Assembly: GCA_022843925.1 (NCBI GenBank)
Contig: JALHMS010000006.1
Location: 196,175-260,174 of the forward strand
Length of the DNA stretch: 64,000 nucleotides
Direction: 5' to 3'
Origin: Burkholderiales bacterium
GTDB lineage: Bacteria; Pseudomonadota; Gammaproteobacteria; Burkholderiales; Ga0077523
The notes below the pieces were generated by a model. The model did not search any database, was not told where the DNA came from, and saw nothing but the letters and a program-made list of their open reading frames with translations. Positions 51,513 to 59,732 of the stretch are shown piece by piece. Position 1 is the first letter of the stretch. Every line of letters starts with the position of its first letter. The position numbers were made by a program, and so were the translations under genes.

Positions 51513-52517
51513 ATGTCCACTGCCGCTGACCACCGCATTCCGGTCACCATCCTCACGGGCTTCCTCGGGGCGGGCAAGACGACCCTTCTGAACCGCATCC
51601 TGCGCGAACCCCACGGCCAGCGCATCGCCGTCATCGAGAACGAGTTCGGCGAGGCGGGCATCGACAACGATCTCCTCGTCACCGACGGCGACGAACAGAT
51701 CGTCGAGATGAACAACGGCTGCATCTGCTGCACGGTGCGTGGCGATCTCATCCGCATCCTCGGGGATCTCGGGGCCCGGCGTCGCGACGGCGCGGTGTCT
51801 TTCGATCGCGTCATCATCGAGACCACCGGCCTCGCGGATCCCGCGCCCGTCGCGCAGACCTTCTTCATCGACGATGCGATCGCCGCCGACTATCGGCTCG
51901 ACGGCATCGTGACCGTGGTCGACGCGCGTCACGGCCACGAGCAGCTCGATCAGCACCACGAGGCGCAGGAGCAGGTGGCCTTCGCCGACCGCATCCTGGT
52001 CTCGAAGGTCGACCTCGTCGGCGACGATGCGCGCCAGAACCTCGAAGCCCGTCTGCGCCGGATGAACGTCCGTGCGCCGCTGCAGCGCGTGGATTTCGGC
52101 CGCGCCCCCATCGACGATCTGCTCGACATGCGCGGTTTCGACCTGGACGCCATCCTCGAGATCGAACCCGGCTTCCTGTCCGAGGACGATCACGAGCACG
52201 ACGCAGCAATCCGCTCGTTCGTCTTCCGATCCGACGAGCCCCTCGACCAGTCGGCGCTCGAGGACTTCCTCGCCGACATGGTCCAGCGCCACGGACCGCA
52301 ACTGTTCCGCTACAAGGGTGTGCTGGCGATCGACGGGCTCGGCAGCCGGGTGGTGCTGCAGGGCGTCCACATGATGATGTCGACGGACGTCGGTCGTCCC
52401 TGGGCCGCCGGCGAGACGCCGTCCTCCACGCTCGTCTTCATCGGTCGCGATCTGCCCGAGGCCGAGATGCGCGCGGGGCTGGCGCAGTGCTGCATCGGGC
52501 GCGTGCAGGCGGCCTGA
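51513..52517 (+). CDS. CobW/P47K-family metallochaperone GTPase
   Basis: 334 residues. Motifs in order are the P-loop GFLGAGKTTLLNRIL, IENEFGEAGIDNDLL, the metal-binding CxCC in MNNGCICCTVRGDL, IIETTGLADPAPV, the guanine-binding VSKVDLV, and the C-terminal CobW_C domain (IRSFVFRSDEPLDQ). In iron nitrile hydratases such a protein (P47K) is the activator; here it accompanies a cobalt-type enzyme that also has a beta-like activator. It could supply Co, or Fe/Ni to the urease encoded alongside. Last gene of the operon. Confidence 0.92.
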   Translation: MSTAADHRIPVTILTGFLGAGKTTLLNRILREPHGQRIAVIENEFGEAGIDNDLLVTDGDEQIVEMNNGCICCTVRGDLIRILGDLGARRRDGAVSFDRVIIETTGLADPAPVAQTFFIDDAIAADYRLDGIVTVVDARHGHEQLDQHHEAQEQVAFADRILVSKVDLVGDDARQNLEARLRRMNVRAPLQRVDFGRAPIDDLLDMRGFDLDAILEIEPGFLSEDDHEHDAAIRSFVFRSDEPLDQSALEDFLADMVQRHGPQLFRYKGVLAIDGLGSRVVLQGVHMMMSTDVGRPWAAGETPSSTLVFIGRDLPEAEMRAGLAQCCIGRVQAA

Positions 52518-52567
52518 CACCGGGCAACGCCCGCGACCGACTCGTCCCGGTGCGATTCATCCAGGTG

Positions 52568-52603
52568 CATGCGCCTCCGGATCCGCGGATCCCGAGGCGC
52601 ATG
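52568..52603. terminator. Hairpin between convergent operons
   Basis: CATGCGCCTC pairs with GAGGCGCATG, enclosing a second palindrome GGATCC-GC-GGATCC. It lies between the CobW stop and the ureC stop (position 52608), without a T-tract. Confidence 0.6.
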
Positions 52604-52607
52604 GCCG

Positions 52608-54314
52608 TTATCGCAGCATGTATTTCCTGGCGAGCGGCACCTGCGACACCGGTTCCGCCCACAGCCGCTCGCCGTCCGCGAAGACCTGATGCGTCTGCGT
52701 GTCGACGGTGATGTGCGGCATCGCGCTGTTCCGCACCATGTCGGTCTTCCGGAGTTTTCGTACGCTGGTGATGGGCAGCCAGGGCTTCTCGGTGCCGAGA
52801 CGCTCGCGGGCGCCGGACTGCATCGCGAGCTGGCTCACGAACACGGCCGACAGCGCGTTCCTCGCCTTGCCGAGGGCGCCCCACATCGGCCGCTGGATCA
52901 TCGGCTCCGTGATGAAGATGCTGCCGTTGCCGTCGCCCATGACCGACCACGCGACGAAGCCGCCCTTGATCACCAGGAACGGCTTGATGCCGAACGAGGC
53001 CCGCGGCCAGATCACGAGGTCCGCCATCTTCCCGGGCTCGATCGAACCCACGTGCCGGTCGATGCCCGCGGCGATGGCCGGATTGATCGTGAGCTTCGCG
53101 ATGTACCGCTTGATGCGCTCGTTGTCGGCGCGTGCCGTGGTCTCCTCCGGGAGGCGGCCGATCCGGTCCTTCATCACCGACGCGAGCTGCCAGCACTTCG
53201 CCGCGTTCTCGGCGAGGCGGCCCATGCCCTGCGTGTCGGTGGCGAAGATCGAGACGGCGCCCATGTCGTGCAGCAGGTCCTCGGCCGACATCGTCTGCGG
53301 CCGGACGCGGGCTTCGGCGAAGGCGACATCCTCGGGGATCGAGAACGACAGGAAGTGGGCGAGCATCGTCATCGGCAGCCCCTCTTCCAGCCCGGCCGGC
53401 GTGAAGGGGTTCGTCGGGTTCGTCGACGACGGCAGCACGTTCGCGTAGCCGTTCACCCGCAGCAGGTCCGGCGCATGACCGCCCCCCGAACCTTCCGTGT
53501 GGTACATGTGGATCGTGCGGTCGCCGATCACCGCCATCGTGTCTTCGCAGAAGCCGAACTCGTTGATCGTGTCGGTGTGGATGTGCACGGAGAAGTCGTT
53601 CCGGTCGGCCGCCGTGAGCGAACCGTCGATGACGCCCGGAGACGCCCCGAAATCCTCGTGGATCTTCACGCCGAGCGCGCCGCCGGCCACCGATTCCTCC
53701 ACCGCCGCGACCGATCCGCAGCCGCGCCCCAGGAACCCGAAGTTGAGCGGGAACTCGTCCGCGCCCTGGATGAGCTTGCCCAGCATGTTGGGCCCGGAAC
53801 AGCTCACGTCGAAGTGCGGGCCGAGCGACATGCCGATCATGGTGGTGGTGCCGCCGGCGAGCGCATGCCACGCCTGCTGCGGCGAGAGGAAGTGCGCGTG
53901 CGCCTCGATCACGCCGGCGGTGACGATGAAGCCGTCGCCGTGGACCACCGTGGTGTTCGGACCGCAGCGCAGGCGCGGATCGACGCCGTTCATGATCGAC
54001 GGATTGCCGGCCTTGCCGACGCCGACGATGCGGCCGTCGCGGATGCCGATGTCGGCCTTCACGATCCCGATCACGGCGTCGATGATCGTCGCGTTCTGCA
54101 CGACCATGTCGAGCGCGCCCGCGGCGTAGGTGCCGCCCTGGTCGAACCCCTCGCCGTCGCGCATCGCCTTGCCGGCGCCGGTGGTGAGTTCGTCGCCGTG
54201 GTGGGTGAAATCGTGCTCGACCTCGGCCAGCAGCGAGGTGTCGGCGAGCCGGACCATGTCGCCCTTCGTGGGGCCGTAGAGCTGCGCGTAGGCAGCGCGG
54301 GAAAGCTTGGTCAT
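52608..54314 (-). CDS. ureC: Urease alpha subunit, divergent, with Ala at the Cys319 flap position
   Basis: 568 residues. Numbering matches the Klebsiella enzyme: Lys217 (carbamylated) in GALGVKIHEDFG, His ligands in IEAHAHFLSPQQ, HED, HIHTDTINEFG and HMYHTEGSGGGHAPD, and metal Asp in FATDTQGMGR. Catalytic His320 is kept, but the flap reads MLAHFLSFSIPED, so Cys319 is Ala and His321 is Phe. The enzyme hydrolyses urea, or a related amide, at a dinuclear centre. It is transcribed 10 bp after a fused gamma-beta gene. No ureD, E, F or G gene is in the window, although a CobW GTPase is next to it. Confidence 0.93.
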   Translation of the reverse strand: MTKLSRAAYAQLYGPTKGDMVRLADTSLLAEVEHDFTHHGDELTTGAGKAMRDGEGFDQGGTYAAGALDMVVQNATIIDAVIGIVKADIGIRDGRIVGVGKAGNPSIMNGVDPRLRCGPNTTVVHGDGFIVTAGVIEAHAHFLSPQQAWHALAGGTTTMIGMSLGPHFDVSCSGPNMLGKLIQGADEFPLNFGFLGRGCGSVAAVEESVAGGALGVKIHEDFGASPGVIDGSLTAADRNDFSVHIHTDTINEFGFCEDTMAVIGDRTIHMYHTEGSGGGHAPDLLRVNGYANVLPSSTNPTNPFTPAGLEEGLPMTMLAHFLSFSIPEDVAFAEARVRPQTMSAEDLLHDMGAVSIFATDTQGMGRLAENAAKCWQLASVMKDRIGRLPEETTARADNERIKRYIAKLTINPAIAAGIDRHVGSIEPGKMADLVIWPRASFGIKPFLVIKGGFVAWSVMGDGNGSIFITEPMIQRPMWGALGKARNALSAVFVSQLAMQSGARERLGTEKPWLPITSVRKLRKTDMVRNSAMPHITVDTQTHQVFADGERLWAEPVSQVPLARKYMLR

Positions 54315-54324
54315 GGTGGTCTCC

Positions 54325-55023
54325 TCAGGCGCCCTGGTAGCCGCGTTTCCGCGCGAGTTCGATGGCCCGCACCCGCACGCCCGCGTCCGCGACGGACCCG
54401 TTCGTGAGATCGCCGAAGCCGTGCACTTCTCCCGTGCCGCCGAAGGCCACGAGTTCCACCTCGACTTCGACGCCGGGGTCGAAACGCACGCCGGTGCCCG
54501 AGGGGCGGTCGAGCCGCATGCCGAAGGCGCTAGCGCGGTCGAACGCCAGCGCGCGGTTCACCTCGAAGAAGTGCGCATGGCTTCGGACCTGGATCGCGCG
54601 GTCGGCGGTGTTCGTCACGGTGAGCGTCACGCGCGTGCGGCCCGCGTTCATCTCGATGTCGCCTTCGGGCGTGATGATCTCGCCGGGGATCGGTTCGCCG
54701 CTCGTGTCTTCTTTGCCGGGGCGGATGGGGTCGAACACGACGACCAGCTTCGTACCTTCGGCGAACGTCGGTTCCACGGCGACGAAGGGCAGCATCGAGG
54801 CCACGCCGGGTTCCACGTCGTCGGTCGTGAGGAGGTTCCCGCCGAGCGCAAGGACGTCCGCATACGACAGCCCGCGCCGCGCCGCGGTCATCACCTCGTC
54901 GGCGATGAGTGCCACGGCCTCCGGGTGACTGAGGCGGATGCCCAGGCTCCGATAGCGGCGCGCGAGTTCGGCGGCACCGAAGAGCGTGAGGCGTTCCATC
55001 TCGGTGGGCGAGAGATTCATCAT
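54325..55023 (-). CDS. ureAB: Fused urease gamma-beta subunit
   Basis: 232 residues. Residues 1-100 are the gamma subunit ([20 protein letters not shown], then [20 protein letters not shown]). Residues ~115-232 are the beta subunit ([33 protein letters not shown] and [20 protein letters not shown]). The same fusion is found in Helicobacter UreA and some other bacteria. Start codons at 55023 and 55020 follow CAGGAGAACC. It precedes ureC and diverges from nothing: the large regulator gene lies upstream on the same strand, 229 bp away. Confidence 0.93.
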   Translation of the reverse strand: MMNLSPTEMERLTLFGAAELARRYRSLGIRLSHPEAVALIADEVMTAARRGLSYADVLALGGNLLTTDDVEPGVASMLPFVAVEPTFAEGTKLVVVFDPIRPGKEDTSGEPIPGEIITPEGDIEMNAGRTRVTLTVTNTADRAIQVRSHAHFFEVNRALAFDRASAFGMRLDRPSGTGVRFDPGVEVEVELVAFGGTGEVHGFGDLTNGSVADAGVRVRAIELARKRGYQGA

Positions 55024-55252
55024 GGGCGGTTCTCCTGGGGCGTGGGCGGGATGCCAGCGGCAAGCATCATGCCGCCGGCGTCGGGTCGCGACGAACCATG
55101 GGTGCGCCAGCAGCGAACCAAGGCATCCTGGGCTGCACGATCAGCGTCTGGCGTCGTCGAGCCTGCGCCCGGTTCCGGCGCGATCGTGCCGTTCCATGCA
55201 CGCAATGGAGGCACCGTCATCGCGGTGACCGGTCGTCCCGACCGGTCGGTGG

Positions 55253-58200
55253 CTAACGTTGCGGGTGATCCGGCGCTGCGTCCGGCGCCATCTCGCCGCA
55301 GATCTCGCGGAACAGGCGCTCGGCGGCTTGCGACGGCGCGATGCCGAGCACGACAGAGAGGGTCTGGCGCATCCTGCGGTACGCGCTGACGGCTTCCGCA
55401 TGGCGACCCATCCGGCGATAGCAGCGCATGAGACCCATGTGGAAGGTGTCCACCACGGGGTCGGCATCGATCCCCCGCTGAAACAGGCGCAGGGCCTCCA
55501 CGGGGTCTCCGGACGATTCGAGATGTTGGCCTCGCGATGCCAGCGCGTGGATGAATTTGCTGCGCAGGCGTTCCCGGGCCGCGACGCACCATGGCTCGCT
55601 CTCATCCTCCGGCAGCAGTGCACCCGCGTACAACTGCAGCGCGCGATGCGCTGCAGCCGGCGTCGCGTCGCCCTCGAGCAGGGACTCGAAACGCCAGGCA
55701 TCGACATCGCAGAGCGTGCGGTCCAGCCCGATCTTCCCGCCGCGGTTCGACACGAGATCCGGGATGCCCAGCAGCTTCCGCAGCCGCGCGATCGTGACCG
55801 ACAGCGCTTGCCGCGCGGCATCGGCCTCCTCGTCGCCCCAGAGCGCATCGCAGAGGAACTCTTCGCCGACCTCGCGCCCGCCGTGCACGACGAGGACCTT
55901 CAGCAGTGCCAGCGTCTTCTTGGGGATCTTGCGCGAGAACGCGAGCGGGGCGCCATCGACCTGCACGTCGAAGCCCCCGAGACAGCGGATGGTCAGTCGC
56001 CGCGGCCAGAGGTCCGGCGCGTCCGCCGGCGTCGGCAGACGAAAGCGCCGGATCATCGACTGGACGAACGCCACCTCGATGCCAGCCTCCAGCGCGAGAG
56101 GGAAGAGGGCCGCCATGCAGCATTCCTGGTAGCGCAGGTAGTAGCGGCGGTTGCCGATCTGGGCCGCCTGCAGCGCGACTCGGAGCGGGGCCAGCGCACC
56201 GCCTGATCCCTCCTTCACGAAGGCGAGGTAGGCCTGCGTGAGCATGAGAGGGGCGCGCCAGCAGTCCTCGGCCGGAGCGCGATCGATGATGGCTTCGGCC
56301 TCGGCGATCCACTGGCGCGCGGGATCCAGGCGACCGTCCTGCAGCAGGAGCTCGGCGTTGATGAGGTCGAAGACGACGCGCTGGTGCATGGATCCTGTGG
56401 CTGCGATCGCCGCGTGGGACTCGAGCGAGAGGTCGGCAGCCATGGCGCTGGCACCCTGCCAGATCGCCCGTCGGGCCTGGTAGGTACGGATGAGTGCAAG
56501 CCGAAGCGGACGGCCAGCCACGGGCAGGCTCTCCATCTGTCCAAGCGTTTCGCAGGCCGCACTCCAACCAACGACCCGAAACTCCACCATGAAGCGGTAC
56601 AGCACGATCTCTCCGAACGCTTCGCGCAGTCCGACGCTGGCCGCGACCGCCTCGGCCCTGTTGAGCAAATCGAGGCATTCGTCGTAGCGCGTCTGCACGA
56701 AACGGAAGTAAGACACTGTGTACACCAACCACGCCGTTTCGCTCGGACTCGAATCGGGCGCGTCCAGGAAACGCCGCGCGGCCACCACGATCCGCTCTCC
56801 CAGGTCGAACTGCCCGGTCAGCGCGCAGACATTCAAGGCGCTCGCGATGGCGTTCGCTTCGAGCGTGGCTGCCCAGGGCTCGTCGAGGCAGTTCGCGAAC
56901 CGCCTTGGCAGCACGGGTGCCATGGGGTGCCACGGCTGGACGATGTAGACCGCGGTGGCCAGCGAGCCCCAGAAGCGCGCGATCCAGTGGTCCGGGCGCG
57001 ACGCCTCGACCCGTTCGAGCCGAGACAGGGCTTCGCTGACCCACTGCTCCCCTCGACCCATCCCGAGGTGGCCGATATTGAACAGGCCGAGCAACGACTC
57101 CAGACACAAGAGGACAGTTTCTTCCTCGTCCGCCGACTTCGCGCAAGCAAGCGCGTGTTCGAGTGTCCCCATCGCCTCGATCGGCCGCGTCGCGATCTGC
57201 ACCCGACCCAGCCAGTACCAGAGCTTCGGATGCCGATCGCGGACATCCTCCGGAATGGTCCCGATCCTCCCCTCTATGGTCGTCCGACGTCCGGCGGCGA
57301 ACTGCTCCGGTGCCGCGTCGAGACACAGATCGGTGGCTGCGTCCCAGTCCGCCGCTTCGGCGATCAATCGGAACGCCGTGTCGCCGTCCCCGAGGCGCAT
57401 GGACTCCTCCGCGGATCTGCGTTTCAGCCCGGCGAGCGCGCCGTCATCGAACCGCATGGCGCCTTGCGCCTGCAGGAACGTCCGGAGCAGCGCGTGCAGT
57501 TCGAACACCGGCTCGTCGCCCGGGCGCCGGTCGATGAACAGGCGGCGCTGGAAGAGCCGCTCCAGCACCGTGCCCGCGCCGGGGTCGCCGCTCAGGGTCA
57601 CCGCGGCGGACGGCGTCACCTTCGCGAGATAGGCCACCGACAGCAGGACGTTGCGCACCGCGGGCGTCGCATCGGCGAAGAGCAGCGTCGCGAAATAGTC
57701 GAAGACCGACTCGAGCGAATCCGCCGGCAGCGCCCCCGCGCGGCTTTCGCCATCGTGCAGCCGCGCGAGCATCAGCGTGACGCCGGCCGCCCACCCCCCG
57801 GATTGCTCGTGCAGCGCGCGCACGAGCCAGTCCTCGCGGACCCCGCCGACGTCGAGCATCGCGCGGGTCTCCTCGAAGGACAGTCGCAGCGTCTCCCAGG
57901 GCAGGCGGGTCATCGCGTTGGTCGCCACCAGTTCCGCGAGGGGCGGGGGCGGAGCCGCACGGCTGATGCATACGACGCCGTCCTCCGGCGGGGCCTCGCG
58001 CACGAGGGTGCGGACGATCTCGTGGAAGACGGCGTCGGGAGCCGCCTCCTGGACGTTGTCCAACACGAGTACGAGCCCCGGGGGCAGGGCTGCGAAGAAC
58101 GCGCGGAAGAAGAGTCGCGAGAAGGCGGTGAGGTCGGTGCCGTGCTCGGGCAGCAGGCGCGGCAGCTTCGTTGCGCCATTGCCCACCAGCGTTGCGGCGC

Positions 58201-58453
58201 CGACGGCGAGGTAGTGGAACAGGTTGGCCGGATCGGCGTCGCCGGCGTCCACCTGGTACCAGAGACAGGGCCGTCCGCGACTCTCGAGCCAACTCGCCAC
58301 GAGCGTCGTTTTTCCGGCTCCGGGCGGACCCTCGATCCAGACGAGCGGCCGCCCGCGCTCCTCGTCGAGCCGCGCGAACAGGCGCTGCCGGGCCACCACG
58401 CCGAACAGGCGGGGTGCGCTGATCTTGGCGATCGACGCTCTTCGTTCCGTCAC
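55253..58453 (-). CDS. MalT-like ATPase transcriptional activator with C-terminal BTAD output domain
   Basis: 1066 residues. The N-terminal P-loop is GPPGAGKTTLVASWLESRGR (about 40-60), with Walker B LVLVLDNVQEAAPDA, as in STAND-type MalT regulators. Helical repeats fill the middle. From about residue 815 a winged helix (LTIRCLGGFDVQVDG, ALWGDEEADAARQALSVTIA) and the BTAD helical domain form the SARP-like DNA-binding and activation module. Such proteins switch on when an inducer binds the repeats. Next to nitrile hydratase, amidase and urease operons it is the best candidate regulator of the island. GTG start with GGAGA 7 bases upstream. Confidence 0.88.
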   Translation of the reverse strand: MTERRASIAKISAPRLFGVVARQRLFARLDEERGRPLVWIEGPPGAGKTTLVASWLESRGRPCLWYQVDAGDADPANLFHYLAVGAATLVGNGATKLPRLLPEHGTDLTAFSRLFFRAFFAALPPGLVLVLDNVQEAAPDAVFHEIVRTLVREAPPEDGVVCISRAAPPPPLAELVATNAMTRLPWETLRLSFEETRAMLDVGGVREDWLVRALHEQSGGWAAGVTLMLARLHDGESRAGALPADSLESVFDYFATLLFADATPAVRNVLLSVAYLAKVTPSAAVTLSGDPGAGTVLERLFQRRLFIDRRPGDEPVFELHALLRTFLQAQGAMRFDDGALAGLKRRSAEESMRLGDGDTAFRLIAEAADWDAATDLCLDAAPEQFAAGRRTTIEGRIGTIPEDVRDRHPKLWYWLGRVQIATRPIEAMGTLEHALACAKSADEEETVLLCLESLLGLFNIGHLGMGRGEQWVSEALSRLERVEASRPDHWIARFWGSLATAVYIVQPWHPMAPVLPRRFANCLDEPWAATLEANAIASALNVCALTGQFDLGERIVVAARRFLDAPDSSPSETAWLVYTVSYFRFVQTRYDECLDLLNRAEAVAASVGLREAFGEIVLYRFMVEFRVVGWSAACETLGQMESLPVAGRPLRLALIRTYQARRAIWQGASAMAADLSLESHAAIAATGSMHQRVVFDLINAELLLQDGRLDPARQWIAEAEAIIDRAPAEDCWRAPLMLTQAYLAFVKEGSGGALAPLRVALQAAQIGNRRYYLRYQECCMAALFPLALEAGIEVAFVQSMIRRFRLPTPADAPDLWPRRLTIRCLGGFDVQVDGAPLAFSRKIPKKTLALLKVLVVHGGREVGEEFLCDALWGDEEADAARQALSVTIARLRKLLGIPDLVSNRGGKIGLDRTLCDVDAWRFESLLEGDATPAAAHRALQLYAGALLPEDESEPWCVAARERLRSKFIHALASRGQHLESSGDPVEALRLFQRGIDADPVVDTFHMGLMRCYRRMGRHAEAVSAYRRMRQTLSVVLGIAPSQAAERLFREICGEMAPDAAPDHPQR

Positions 58454-58735
58454 ATCGCGATCTCCGGGGCTGAATTCGGAGGCTGGCGCCGGTCGGGTCG
58501 ACCGGGCGTCCGGCGAGTATGCCCGTATCGGCGGCGCTGTCCGGCCGCGTCTGGAGGCCGTGCGAAGCTTGCCGTCGGCGGCCCTACCGATCGACTACGG
58601 ATGGCGCCTCGGCCCAAGATTGAATCCGTACGTGAGGCGCGATCGTATGTGTCCGTGCCCCACTGATGGCACCGTGTCCGGCAATGCTGGGCTAGACTCG
58701 ACCAACCCTGATCGACCAAACCACATACCCAAGAC

Positions 58736-59701
58736 ATGCACGCCACCCTGCCGCTGCTCGCCGCCTCGGACTTCCCAGCGATCTCCCGCCGACGCCTCGG
58801 CACCCTGCAGGTGAATCTCGGCTATCGCTGCAATCAGGCTTGCCTGCACTGCCATGTGAACGCCGGTCCGACGCGGACCGAGATGATGAGCGCCGAGACG
58901 CTCGGCGACGTCGTCGCGTTCATCCGGGAGCGCGGGACGCCGGTGCTCGACCTGACCGGCGGCGCACCGGAACTGCATCCCGCCTTCCGCGATCTCGTCC
59001 GGGCGGCCAGGGCGCTCGGCACGCACGTCATCGATCGCTGCAACCTGACGGTGTTGAGCGAACCCGGTCAGGAGGACCTCGCGACTTTCCTTGCCGCGCA
59101 GCGCGTCGAGGTGATTGCGTCGCTTCCCTGCTACACCGAAGAGCTCGTGGATCGGCAGCGCGGTGAGGGCGTCTACGAAAGAAGCATCACGGGCATCCGC
59201 CAGCTGAACGCACTGGGCTACGGCGACCCCGACTCCGGTCTCACGCTGAATCTGGTCTACAACCCGCAGGGCCCGACGCTCCCGCCCGCGCAGACCAAGC
59301 TGGAGGACGACTATCGCCGCGTGCTGGGCGACACGTTCGGCATCCGCTTCAATCACCTGTTCACGCTCGCCAACATGCCGATCCAGCGCTTCGGTTCCAC
59401 GCTGGTGTCGAAGGGTCAGTTCGCAGGCTACATGGCGTTGCTGCGGTCGAGCTACCGGCCGGAGAACCTCGACGCCGTGATGTGTCGCAGCCTGCTGTCG
59501 GTCGACTGGCAAGGCCATGTCTACGATTGCGATTTCAACCAGATGCTCGGGTTGCCGCTCGCGGTGGCTGGTCGGCCGAAGGCAAGGCTCGCGGACCTGG
59601 TGGGGCGCGATCTCGAAGGCACCGCGATCGCCGTCGCCGACCACTGCTACGGCTGCACGGCCGGGCAGGGGTCCAGCTGCGGCGGCGCGCTGGCGGAGTG
59701 A
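58736..59701 (+). CDS. arsS: Arsenosugar biosynthesis radical SAM protein
   Basis: 321 residues. The radical SAM cluster motif is CNQACLHCHVNAGPTRTEMM, followed by LDLTGGAPELHP. The C-terminal DUF3641 part carries MCRSLLSVDWQGHVYDCDFN and CYGCTAGQGSSCGG, with additional cysteines for a second cluster. ArsS is reported to act with ArsM in making 5'-deoxyadenosyl-dimethylarsine compounds on the arsenosugar path. The glycosyltransferase-like gene at the right edge fits the same pathway; arsM itself is not in the window. Confidence 0.92.
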   Translation: MHATLPLLAASDFPAISRRRLGTLQVNLGYRCNQACLHCHVNAGPTRTEMMSAETLGDVVAFIRERGTPVLDLTGGAPELHPAFRDLVRAARALGTHVIDRCNLTVLSEPGQEDLATFLAAQRVEVIASLPCYTEELVDRQRGEGVYERSITGIRQLNALGYGDPDSGLTLNLVYNPQGPTLPPAQTKLEDDYRRVLGDTFGIRFNHLFTLANMPIQRFGSTLVSKGQFAGYMALLRSSYRPENLDAVMCRSLLSVDWQGHVYDCDFNQMLGLPLAVAGRPKARLADLVGRDLEGTAIAVADHCYGCTAGQGSSCGGALAE

Positions 59702-59732
59702 TGGCGCACGCCTCGGACGGCTGGAGTTCTCC

